Source: Deltaproteobacteria bacterium (GTDB taxonomy: Bacteria; Desulfobacterota; Desulfobulbia; Desulfobulbales; BM004). From it: a stretch of 5,489 nucleotides of DNA. A program made the translations under genes and the position numbers. This document shows positions 1 through 5,129 of the stretch, piece after piece (positions within the stretch are counted from its first letter, which is position 1; every line of letters begins with the position of its first letter). The stretch lies in the NCBI GenBank assembly GCA_019312985.1, contig JAFDCC010000144.1, positions 1-5,489 on the forward strand. The letters run 5' to 3'. The notes beneath the pieces are model-generated. The model did not search any database and was not told the origin of the DNA. It worked only from the letters and a program-made list of their open reading frames with translations.

Positions 1-362
1 ATATCCCCGATATCCCTGCCATGCTCGAAAAAAGCACGGAAAAGGGCAAGGTTGTACTCCTCAAACCGATTTTGCCCGGCAGCCCACTTGGCCGCTTCGT
101 GGGCCAGCCGGGAGCGCGGCTGAACCGGGGGGCGCTTCAACGGGATCTGCATCTTTGCCGCCAGTGGATAGACATGATTGCGCCACGCACTGACAAGGTA
201 ATCCCCGTCAGGATCCAGGGTTGGAACCGGTTCCGGCCGCAATTCAAAAGAGCGCCACCTGGCAGTGATACGGTGGTCCAGGGACACGAGTTCCTTGACG
301 GCGGGCTCCGCCAGCCAGCAGAACGGTCAAAGATAGTCTGAGTAGATGTCGAGAATCGGCAT
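1..362 (-). CDS. DsbA/FrnE-family thiol oxidoreductase, putative selenoprotein (C-terminus beyond left edge)
   Basis: Translating from ATG at 360-362 with TGA (327-329) read as selenocysteine gives MPILDIYSDYLUPFCWLAEP and then an unbroken frame to base 1 (120 codons seen). The beta strand followed by S-D-x-x-C-P-F-C-W near the N-terminus is the hallmark of the FrnE/2-hydroxychromene-2-carboxylate isomerase-like branch of the DsbA thioredoxin fold. FELRPEPV (about residues 39-46) and the helical stretch with AHEAAKWAAGQ and YNLALFRAFFEHG also fit that family, which is usually about 200-220 residues. The TGA falls exactly on the nucleophilic cysteine, giving UxxC. The partner Cys15 is intact. 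No signal peptide is seen, so a cytoplasmic redox role is likely, but the substrate is unknown. An in-frame TAA nine codons upstream leaves ATG 362 as the only sensible start; its Shine-Dalgarno is weak. The alternative is a nonsense mutation or sequencing error, but the clean frame and adjacent stem-loop argue against it. Confidence 0.85.
290..326 (-). promoter_or_regulatory. Candidate bacterial SECIS stem-loop
   Basis: Numbering mRNA bases after the UGA, the upper stem is GGCU (11-14, window 316-313) paired with AGCC (20-23, window 307-304). The five-base apical loop GGCGG starts with G-G. Below a single U/C mismatch, GC (319-318) pairs with GC (302-301). A basal helix GUUC (324-321) with GAAC (293-290) closes the structure. 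The bacterial SECIS pattern is a stem directly downstream of UGA with a guanosine among the first two loop bases, about 16 or more bases from the UGA; here the loop G's are bases 15-16. A competing hairpin, GGCGG/CCGCC with a three-base loop, is also possible. The fold was drawn by eye, with no energy calculation. Confidence 0.6.
327..329 (-). other. In-frame UGA, predicted selenocysteine codon (Sec12)
   Basis: Plus-strand tca at 327-329 reads TGA on the minus strand. It is codon 12 of the DsbA/FrnE-like gene, between CTT (Leu) and CCG TTC TGC (Pro-Phe-Cys), so the active site becomes U-P-F-C. Selenocysteine replacing the N-terminal redox cysteine of a CxxC motif is a well-known pattern in bacterial thioredoxin-fold selenoproteins. 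Insertion would need SelA, SelB, SelC and SelD, none of which is in this window. Confidence 0.82.
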
Positions 363-385
363 TATTGCATGAAAACCATATTCGG

Positions 386-415
386 TTTAGAGGGAAAATG
401 AGAATGTAGTGTCAC
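386..415 (-). promoter_or_regulatory. Possible sigma70-type promoter for the selenoprotein gene
   Basis: On the minus strand GTGACA (415-410) and TCTAAA (391-386) are separated by 18 bases, matching the -35 and -10 consensus at 5/6 and 4/6 positions. They sit just before the ATG at 362, giving a leader of about 20 bases, and lie after the hairpin that follows the cupin gene. Such matches arise easily by chance, so this is only a candidate. Confidence 0.28.
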
Positions 416-420
416 CATTA

Positions 421-462
421 TTACTGCTGCATTGCCAGGGCCGCTTTCGGGCATAGCAGTAA
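421..462. repeat. Imperfect inverted repeat / long hairpin between cupin and selenoprotein genes
   Basis: TTACTGCT at 421-428 and AGCAGTAA at 455-462 are perfect 8-base complements. Inside them GCC/GGC pairs can extend the helix past a bulge. On the minus strand the hairpin begins about 30 bases after the cupin stop and ends before the possible promoter of the selenoprotein gene. There is no run of T on either side, so it is not a classical intrinsic terminator. It could be an mRNA-stabilising or processing hairpin, a Rho-associated 3' end, or an operator. A shorter palindrome, CCGTGCCACGG (472-482 region), lies nearby. Confidence 0.45.
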
Positions 463-491
463 AGCCATGTCCCGTGCCACGGCAGCGAAAT

Positions 492-1028
492 TTACATGGC
501 CTGGTCCAGGTGGCCTTCGCGTATGATCTGAAATTTCCCGGTTTCGGTATCCACCCCGTAAATATTGAAATTGGTCCGCATGTCGATGCCCTCGTAGTGG
601 GTGGCGAGGTTTATCGAGGCAGAGCCGGAGTCGCCGCTTTTTATCCTGTGAAAAACTCCCTGGGGCCAGACAAGCAGACCGGCGCCGTCGTAGAGCAGTC
701 TGCCGTTATGGTCAATGCGGTCCGGTGTAATGGCAAAGGACTCGATCCGGCCGTGCGCTTTTGTGTAGATTTCCACATAACGCACCCCCTGGAGAACGAT
801 AAGGTTGTCATCCTGGTAGGGGTGCATATACCATGGCTCCTTGACGTCACCGACGGGGCCGGGGGATACGGCCCTGTACTGGTGGATTACCCGGTCAACC
901 GCATCAACCCTGGGCACCAGTTCTTTCGGCAGAATGTCGAAGGAAACACCAGCTGTCTTGCGGAATGGGTGCAGGGCGACGACGCGGTAGAGTCCCGGGA
1001 CTTCGGCGATAACCGGATCTGCTTTCAT
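492..1028 (-). CDS. Cupin-like protein of unknown function
   Basis: This is a 178-residue soluble protein with no signal peptide or membrane segment. The middle and C-terminal parts look like a single cupin (RmlC-like) beta barrel. WYMHPYQDDNLIVLQG (66-81) resembles cupin motif 1, with a histidine, acidic residues and a closing glycine. WPQGVFHRIKSGDSGS (121-136) resembles motif 2, with the P-x-G-x-x-H core. His69 and His127 are possible metal ligands, but the full motif-1 set (two His, one Glu) is not obvious. The ATG at 1028 is set by a strong GAGGAG seven bases upstream. The gene follows folE2 by four bases, so it is almost certainly co-transcribed and probably translationally coupled. A role with the pterin enzyme or the glycosyltransferase is only guilt by association. 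Alternative: a non-enzymatic sugar- or small-ligand-binding barrel. Confidence 0.8.
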   Translation of the reverse strand: MKADPVIAEVPGLYRVVALHPFRKTAGVSFDILPKELVPRVDAVDRVIHQYRAVSPGPVGDVKEPWYMHPYQDDNLIVLQGVRYVEIYTKAHGRIESFAITPDRIDHNGRLLYDGAGLLVWPQGVFHRIKSGDSGSASINLATHYEGIDMRTNFNIYGVDTETGKFQIIREGHLDQAM

Positions 1029-1032
1029 ATTT

Positions 1033-1959
1033 TTACTCCTCTTCTATTGATTGCCGTACGGTGAGAATCTCCCCCAGGCTTGTGTCAAGGGAACATTCAA
1101 CGTCATGGATGTGAATGGATTCCAGGCTGCGTGAAAAGACCTGGATCCGTGTCTCCTGCGGCAGGGTGGCACCAAATGTCCGCCCTGCGGCCCGGGCCAC
1201 TTCCCGCACGCTATCTTCGGAAAACTGGGGAAAACGGTGAGCCTTCAGAACCAGCTCGGTTTCATCCGGCCGCTTCAGGAGATCCCGGGATACGTGCAAA
1301 ACGCTGTCCAGCACCGCGATCAATTCCCCGAAGGAGGGAGGCTGCAGGTTGGCCGGGGGGGTTACGCGAAGCTGCGTCTGTGATCTCTGGGAGTGGGTGG
1401 CCCGGGACCAGGGGTACTGAAACCTGCTGGCGAGGGTCTCATTGTAGGAAAGGGTGCAGGGGCAGGCGGTGAGGTGATGCACGGCGGCGCCGGCCCCGGT
1501 AGTGACCGTTTCCCCGCCTTGTTCTCTCTCAACCACCAGTTTGCAGCTCACTTCAATGGTGTCGACGGACTCGAGGCCGCTGACCGGTGCCTTCTGGACA
1601 AGCGGCATCTGCCCGGCGAGATCGAGGGAAACACGACTGCCGGACTGCGAGCTGAGAATGAGGCGGGCAAGCTCGCTGCCGTATTCTGGGAGGCTGTTGA
1701 ACTTCCGGCCATGCAGGGCTGTTATCCCCTGTTCGATCCGGGACATGTGGATGCCGCGCCTGTTTCCGTCGAGATTAAGATGAATTGTTGCCTTAAAAGG
1801 AAGGCGGCCGCCGTTGTTGCCGGCCAGCCTTACCCAGACGGTCTTGCCGGAAATGCCGACCTTCTTCAGCGGCAGGGGAAAGGAAGGCCGTTCTTCCGGA
1901 ACGTCGACGGAGTCGGCCAGGACCTTTTTATGGATGTCAGCGGGGATGAGTGTGCTCAA
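1033..1959 (-). CDS. folE2: GTP cyclohydrolase, type IB (FolE2/MptA family)
   Basis: Numbered from TTG 1959 (308 residues), the protein shows the type IB signature: VGISG (34-38), GIHMSR (69-74), HLTACPC (162-168) with the presumed metal/catalytic cysteine, THSQRS (188-193), and SEDSVREVARAAG in the C-terminal half. This tunnelling-fold family opens the GTP imidazole ring. The product is 7,8-dihydroneopterin triphosphate in bacterial folate or queuosine synthesis, or a cyclic phosphate in archaeal MptA. It replaces the zinc-dependent FolE. The roughly 20 residues between CPC and HSQR are longer than I recall for classical bacterial FolE2 and resemble the archaeal form, so the exact product is uncertain. 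TTG 1959 is preferred because it overlaps the upstream stop (TTGA) and has GGAGG ten bases before it. An ATG at 2010 would add 17 residues of non-family-like sequence and a 55-base overlap. The cytosolic enzyme is second in the operon. Confidence 0.9.
   Translation of the reverse strand: MSTLIPADIHKKVLADSVDVPEERPSFPLPLKKVGISGKTVWVRLAGNNGGRLPFKATIHLNLDGNRRGIHMSRIEQGITALHGRKFNSLPEYGSELARLILSSQSGSRVSLDLAGQMPLVQKAPVSGLESVDTIEVSCKLVVEREQGGETVTTGAGAAVHHLTACPCTLSYNETLASRFQYPWSRATHSQRSQTQLRVTPPANLQPPSFGELIAVLDSVLHVSRDLLKRPDETELVLKAHRFPQFSEDSVREVARAAGRTFGATLPQETRIQVFSRSLESIHIHDVECSLDTSLGEILTVRQSIEEE
1036..1041 (-). promoter_or_regulatory. Shine-Dalgarno GAGGAG for the cupin gene, inside the folE2 3' end
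   Basis: The minus strand reads GAGGAG followed by TAAAAAT and ATG at 1028. The six bases are also the last two Glu codons of folE2, just before its TAA. Ribosomes ending folE2 are therefore placed to re-initiate on the cupin gene, which points to translational coupling. Confidence 0.75.
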
Positions 1960-2762
1960 ATGATTTTTTCCTCCAGCAGGGATACATACCATTCCTGGAC
2001 AGAGGACCACTCGTTCCTGCTGGTGGCGGTCCAGGCGTGCAGCTTAGTGAAATGACGGAAATGCTCCTCCGACGCCCGTGGCTCGTTTTTGAGAAAATCC
2101 AGCACCCCTTTGATGATACCAAGAAGTTTGCTCTTGTCACTTAAAAAACAGAGGCTGCCCCGGTGAAGGGTTCTGCGGGTAATAGGTTCCGGGCCGGCAA
2201 AGCCGAAGGGAAAGAGGGCGGCAAGCCGGAGAAAAAAAATCCAGTCCTCGCCGCAGGGCAGGGGATCGAAGCCGCCAACCTGCTGAAAGGCATCGCGGTG
2301 CAGGGCCATGGCGGAGGGAACCAGGAAGCACCAGCGGAGCAGGGCCCCAAAGCAGTCGCCCTCGATGCCTTCCCCGTTTTCCGGTATGAGGAAATCAGCG
2401 GTCCCCACCTCGCTGCTGGTCCGGGCAACCCCGTAGGCGACCTTGAAACCGCGGTCCAGAACCGAAACAAGCTCTCCGACATGGTTTCGCAGCCAGATGT
2501 CATCGGAGTCAAGAAACATGATGATGTCGCCCCGTGAGGCGGCAACTCCGGCATTACGGGCAGGACCGGGGCCGGCTCCTTTGAGACTCAGTGTCCGGAC
2601 GCCGGGAAAGGCGGCTTTAACTTCTGCAAGGGTGTTGTCCGTTGAACCGTCGTCAACAACGATTATCTCAACAGCGAAAGGCGCCTGCGCCCTGACGCTT
2701 TCAATGGCGGCCAGGGTCATCCGGCTTCGGTTTCTGGTTGGTATGATGCAGCTTATCTGCAC
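1956..2762 (-). CDS. Glycosyltransferase family 2 (GT-A fold)
   Basis: This 268-residue protein has the complete layout of an inverting GT2 enzyme. The N-terminal ISCIIPTRNR strand (3-12) is followed by VVDDGSTD (35-42) for nucleotide binding, GPARNAG (66-72), FLDSDD (83-88) containing the metal-binding DxD, and GED (171-173), the presumed catalytic-base region. No membrane helix is seen, so it likely acts at the cytoplasmic face, moving a sugar from a nucleotide donor onto a surface polysaccharide, lipid or protein; donor and acceptor cannot be read from the sequence. The start is GTG at 2762, with AGGGGG four bases upstream and an in-frame TGA shortly before, leaving no earlier start. It is the first gene of the minus-strand operon and overlaps folE2 by four bases. 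A glycosyltransferase directly before folE2 is an unusual pairing, and no other sugar gene is in view. Confidence 0.92.
   Translation of the reverse strand: MQISCIIPTRNRSRMTLAAIESVRAQAPFAVEIIVVDDGSTDNTLAEVKAAFPGVRTLSLKGAGPGPARNAGVAASRGDIIMFLDSDDIWLRNHVGELVSVLDRGFKVAYGVARTSSEVGTADFLIPENGEGIEGDCFGALLRWCFLVPSAMALHRDAFQQVGGFDPLPCGEDWIFFLRLAALFPFGFAGPEPITRRTLHRGSLCFLSDKSKLLGIIKGVLDFLKNEPRASEEHFRHFTKLHAWTATSRNEWSSVQEWYVSLLEEKII
1970..1974 (-). promoter_or_regulatory. Shine-Dalgarno GGAGG deciding the folE2 TTG start
   Basis: GGAGG lies on the minus strand ten bases before TTG 1957-1959, within the last codons of the glycosyltransferase. The spacing is slightly long. Together with the TTGA stop/start overlap it supports re-initiation at TTG rather than the upstream ATGs (1992, 2010). 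Confidence 0.55.
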
Positions 2763-2808
2763 GATGCCCCCTTTGGTGTTCTCTCAAAATCCTGTTCGGT
2801 TTGTGGAT

Positions 2809-2836
2809 ATAATTTACCAGACTTTGATATTGTCAT
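2809..2836 (-). promoter_or_regulatory. Possible promoter of the glycosyltransferase-folE2-cupin operon
   Basis: The 162-base gap 2763-2924 must hold the start signals for both divergent units. On the minus strand ATGACA (2836-2831) is followed after 16 bases by AATTAT (2814-2809) in an AT-rich patch unlike the surrounding GC-rich DNA. The matches are 5/6 and 4/6. Transcription would start near 2800, leaving about 40 bases of leader before GTG 2762. Confidence 0.35.
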
Positions 2837-2858
2837 ACCAGCAGGAAAAGAATAAAGT
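2830..2858 (+). promoter_or_regulatory. Possible promoter of the antiporter-terC-permease unit
   Basis: TTGTCA (2830-2835) and TAAAGT (2853-2858) are 17 bases apart, at 5/6 and 4/6 to the sigma70 consensus. The -35 shares bases with the minus-strand -35 candidate, so the two promoters would be back to back. A perfect TATAAT also occurs at 2808-2813 on this strand, but no -35 lies at a proper distance before it. Confidence 0.38.
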
Positions 2859-2899
2859 GTGCGGCAGGCAGCGGGACCTCGCGGGCAATTCACCGCACA
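2858..2899. repeat. Seven-base inverted repeat in the antiporter leader
   Basis: TGTGCGG (2858-2864) and CCGCACA (2893-2899) are perfect complements around a 28-base GC-rich loop. In the plus-strand transcript this would form a leader hairpin ending about 25 bases before the antiporter ATG, or the DNA could be an operator half-site pair. It does not match a riboswitch I recognise. Confidence 0.35.
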
Positions 2900-2924
2900 G
2901 TGAAGGTTTGGAGCGGATTCGGAT

Positions 2925-4193
2925 ATGCTGACTGACCACCTGATTATCAATCTTCTTATTATCCTGGCAGTGGCCTGGCCCATAGGCGCCCTCTTCGTCC
3001 GGATGGGGCTGCCGGTCATGCTCGGCCAGCTCGTAACCGGCCTGCTTCTCGGGCCCGCGATGCTTAACATTATCAGCCCTTCCGAGGCCCTGACCTTTCT
3101 TGCCGACCTGGGTATATTTTTTGCCATGTTCTATGCAGGCATGGAGATGGACCCCAAGGAGCTTCTCGAGCATATCTGGCCGTCACTTGCCGTGGCAGTC
3201 GGCGGCTTTGTCCTGCCTTTTGCCATGGGTTTTTTCGTCGCCCGTATCTTTGGCGGTACGGTGTACCAGGCCCTTTTTATCGGCATCGGCCTTTCCATCA
3301 CGGCTATCGCGGTCCAGGCGGCAATACTGCATGAAATGCAGATCCACAAAACCAAGATCGGTCATGTTATCATGGGGGCCGCCATTGCCGATGACATTCT
3401 TTCCCTCATCGGCCTTTCCGTTCTCCTCGGCCTCGTAAAGACCGGGACGGTGGAGCCAGGCAATATATTCATGATCCTTTTCAAGGTCTCCGGTTTTTTT
3501 GGTTTTACAATCCTGGCCGGCCATTTTATCATACCGCTCCTGACCAGGAAGCTCGACGACTATAATGCCAAGGGGTTTACCTTTGCCATGATCTCGGCCC
3601 TGATCATGGCCGTTGCCGCTGAGCTTGCAGGCCTGCATACCGTGATCGGCGCCTTCCTCGCCGGCCAGTTCGTCCGCAAGGAGATCATGCATGAAAGGGT
3701 ATACAACGCCATAAGCGACCGGTTCTACGGCTTGAGCTACGGCTTCCTGATGCCGGTCTTTTTCGCCTCCCTGGCATTTCATATCAACTTCCAGTGGAGC
3801 CTTTCCTTCTTTTTCCTGGTAATCGCCATCACCCTCACCGCAATAGCCGGCAAGCTTTTCGGCTGCGGCATCGGCGCCCTGGCGTTTCGTTACTCTTTGC
3901 GCGAGTCGACCATCATCGGCTTCGGCATGAACGGCCGCGGCGCGGTGGAGCTTGTCATTGTCGCGGTGGTCATCGCCCTCAGCGACGACCTCATGGCGCA
4001 GGGAGCCATCAGCACGCCACTGCTGACCGAGGACCAGTTTTCCGCCCTTGTGCTCATGGCCTTTATCACGACGCTTCTGGCACCGCTTATGCTCCGGTGG
4101 TCGGTGGTGAAGACCTGCAGCGGCGGCGAGAAGGAAGAGTTCTGCCAGCTCTGGTCCGAATCGGCGAAGCGCCAGGTGCGCAGGGGAAAATGA
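2925..4193 (+). CDS. CPA2-family cation:proton antiporter (NapA/Kef-like membrane domain)
   Basis: This 422-residue, strongly hydrophobic protein has about 12-13 membrane segments. Family marks are LVTGLLLGP (36-44), the F-x-A-G-M-E-M-D stretch (69-76), the paired aspartates Asp156-Asp157 in GAAIADDILSL, the HTVIGAFLAGQFV helix, and GFGMNGRGAVELVIV near the C-terminus. Adjacent Asp-Asp residues in the ion-binding helix mark the electrogenic Na+/H+ branch (NapA, NhaA type), whereas KefB/KefC proteins carry a Gln-Asp type pair. Na+ or K+ export for H+ is therefore likely; the ion is not certain. The short charged tail of about 30 residues lacks the TrkA-N/TrkA-C domains of full-length Kef proteins. 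The ATG at 2925 has GGAG about 11 bases upstream. It is first in the plus-strand transport unit, 47 bases before the TerC gene. Confidence 0.92.
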   Translation: MLTDHLIINLLIILAVAWPIGALFVRMGLPVMLGQLVTGLLLGPAMLNIISPSEALTFLADLGIFFAMFYAGMEMDPKELLEHIWPSLAVAVGGFVLPFAMGFFVARIFGGTVYQALFIGIGLSITAIAVQAAILHEMQIHKTKIGHVIMGAAIADDILSLIGLSVLLGLVKTGTVEPGNIFMILFKVSGFFGFTILAGHFIIPLLTRKLDDYNAKGFTFAMISALIMAVAAELAGLHTVIGAFLAGQFVRKEIMHERVYNAISDRFYGLSYGFLMPVFFASLAFHINFQWSLSFFFLVIAITLTAIAGKLFGCGIGALAFRYSLRESTIIGFGMNGRGAVELVIVAVVIALSDDLMAQGAISTPLLTEDQFSALVLMAFITTLLAPLMLRWSVVKTCSGGEKEEFCQLWSESAKRQVRRGK

Positions 4194-4240
4194 AAGAGGG
4201 GATCACACCCATAACCTCGTGCACCAGGACAGGCTGATTC

Positions 4241-5086
4241 ATGGAAACATCGCTGCTGCTACAGGTGAGCCAGGAGTTCCAGGCCCTTTCCGGGGCCGAC
4301 GGCCTGGCGGTCGTCACCCTCGCCGTCCTTGAGGGGATTCTTTCCGTTGACAATTCCCTGGTCCTTGCCATCCTGGTGCGGACCCTCCCGAAGCAGGAGC
4401 AGAAACGGGCCCTGATTTACGGCATTGCCGGGGCCTTTTTTTTCCGGGTTCTGGCCCTGGTTTTCGCCGCCCACATGATGCGTTTTGCCGCCTTCAAGGT
4501 CATCGGCGGCGGCTACCTCGTCTACCTCGCCATGAAGCACATGTTCTTTTTCTACAAGGAGGACGCGCACCAGGCGCGGCCAAAGGTCGCCGCCAGCTTC
4601 TGGAAGGTTGTCCTGGTGGTGGAGCTGACCGACATCGCCTTTTCCATCGACTCCATCACCACGGCGGTGGCCATGAGCGACAAGCTCATTGTGGTCTGGC
4701 TCGCCGGCATCATGGGCATTGTTTTTCTGCGCTTTGCCGCCGGGGTCTTTATCAGTCTTTTGGAAAAGCTTCCGAAGCTGGAGGACCTTGCCTACCAGCT
4801 TATCTTTTTTGTCGGCACCAAGCTTCTGCTCGAGGGGTTTCACATCGAGATCAGCCATGGTGTTTTCTGGATGATGATGGCGGTCATCGGCATCCTGGGG
4901 TCGGCGCTGGTGTACCGGGACTTTTACCAGACCAGGACAGAGTCACGCTTTCACGACCGGCTGCTGAAGAGGTTGGAGGCAGGCGAGATCAGCGTTGAAG
5001 AGGTCCTTGCCCTGGAGTACATCCCGCGCCAGATCATTACCCATTTGCGAAACACCGGTGCCCTGGAAGTGCGGCGGCAGGAATAG
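4241..5086 (+). CDS. TerC-family integral membrane protein (Alx/YkoY/YjbE-like, putative metal exporter)
   Basis: The 281-residue protein shows the two signature half-motifs of TerC proteins. LEGILSVDNSLVLA (30-43) and VELTDIAFSIDSITTAVAMS (127-146) carry the conserved acidic residues Glu31, Asp37, Glu128, Asp131 and Asp137 inside membrane helices. About seven helices are expected. Members of this family (Alx, MeeF, YkoY) export Mn2+, and TerC is tied to tellurite resistance. A soluble tail of about 60 residues (222-281) is rich in charged residues and contains LEAGEISVEEVLALEYIPRQ in two parts; its function is unknown. The start ATG 4241 has only a weak AGGA. No yybP-ykoY manganese riboswitch is visible in the 47-base gap upstream or in the antiporter leader. 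It probably shares a transcript with the antiporter and the following permease. Confidence 0.9.
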   Translation: METSLLLQVSQEFQALSGADGLAVVTLAVLEGILSVDNSLVLAILVRTLPKQEQKRALIYGIAGAFFFRVLALVFAAHMMRFAAFKVIGGGYLVYLAMKHMFFFYKEDAHQARPKVAASFWKVVLVVELTDIAFSIDSITTAVAMSDKLIVVWLAGIMGIVFLRFAAGVFISLLEKLPKLEDLAYQLIFFVGTKLLLEGFHIEISHGVFWMMMAVIGILGSALVYRDFYQTRTESRFHDRLLKRLEAGEISVEEVLALEYIPRQIITHLRNTGALEVRRQE

Positions 5087-5087
5087 G

Positions 5088-5115
5088 TGGAGTTGGTGCG
5101 GTCAGTGACACTCCA
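5088..5115. repeat. Weak inverted repeat after the TerC gene
   Basis: TGGAGT (5088-5093) and ACTCCA (5110-5115) are complementary around a 16-base loop in the 43-base gap after the TerC stop. There is no T-run, so it is not a convincing terminator, and transcription may continue into the permease gene. Confidence 0.22.
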
Positions 5116-5129
5116 GCGCGGGAATGCAT

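Noticed and set aside
327..329. TGA as a premature stop making the left-edge gene a pseudogene
   Set aside because: It falls exactly on the catalytic Cys codon, the frame on both sides is family-like and undamaged, and a SECIS-like stem-loop follows. A pseudogene remains possible but less likely.
463..480. Sigma54 promoter (TGGCAC-like box) upstream of the selenoprotein gene
   Set aside because: The -24 half matches on the minus strand, but the -12 GC is replaced by GG, an invariant position, and the site lies over 100 bases from the start codon.
432..1064. Plus-strand open frame of 210 codons opposite the cupin gene
   Set aside because: No family motifs. It lies antisense to a gene with a strong ribosome binding site and cupin-like motifs.
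1393..2055. Plus-strand open frame of 220 codons opposite folE2
   Set aside because: It is the antisense shadow of a recognised enzyme, with low-complexity Gly/Ala-rich translation and no motifs.
2859..2924. yybP-ykoY manganese riboswitch before the transport unit
   Set aside because: TerC genes often have one, but the leader is only about 60 bases and the conserved loop sequences are not seen here or in the 4194-4240 gap.
3183..3782. Minus-strand open frame of 199 codons within the antiporter gene
   Set aside because: The highly charged translation, rich in Asp, Lys, His and Gly, is typical of the complement of a membrane protein gene. The plus strand encodes a clear CPA2 antiporter.
4259..4858. 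Minus-strand open frame of 199 codons within the TerC gene
   Set aside because: Same kind of hydrophilic antisense shadow. The plus strand carries the TerC signature motifs.
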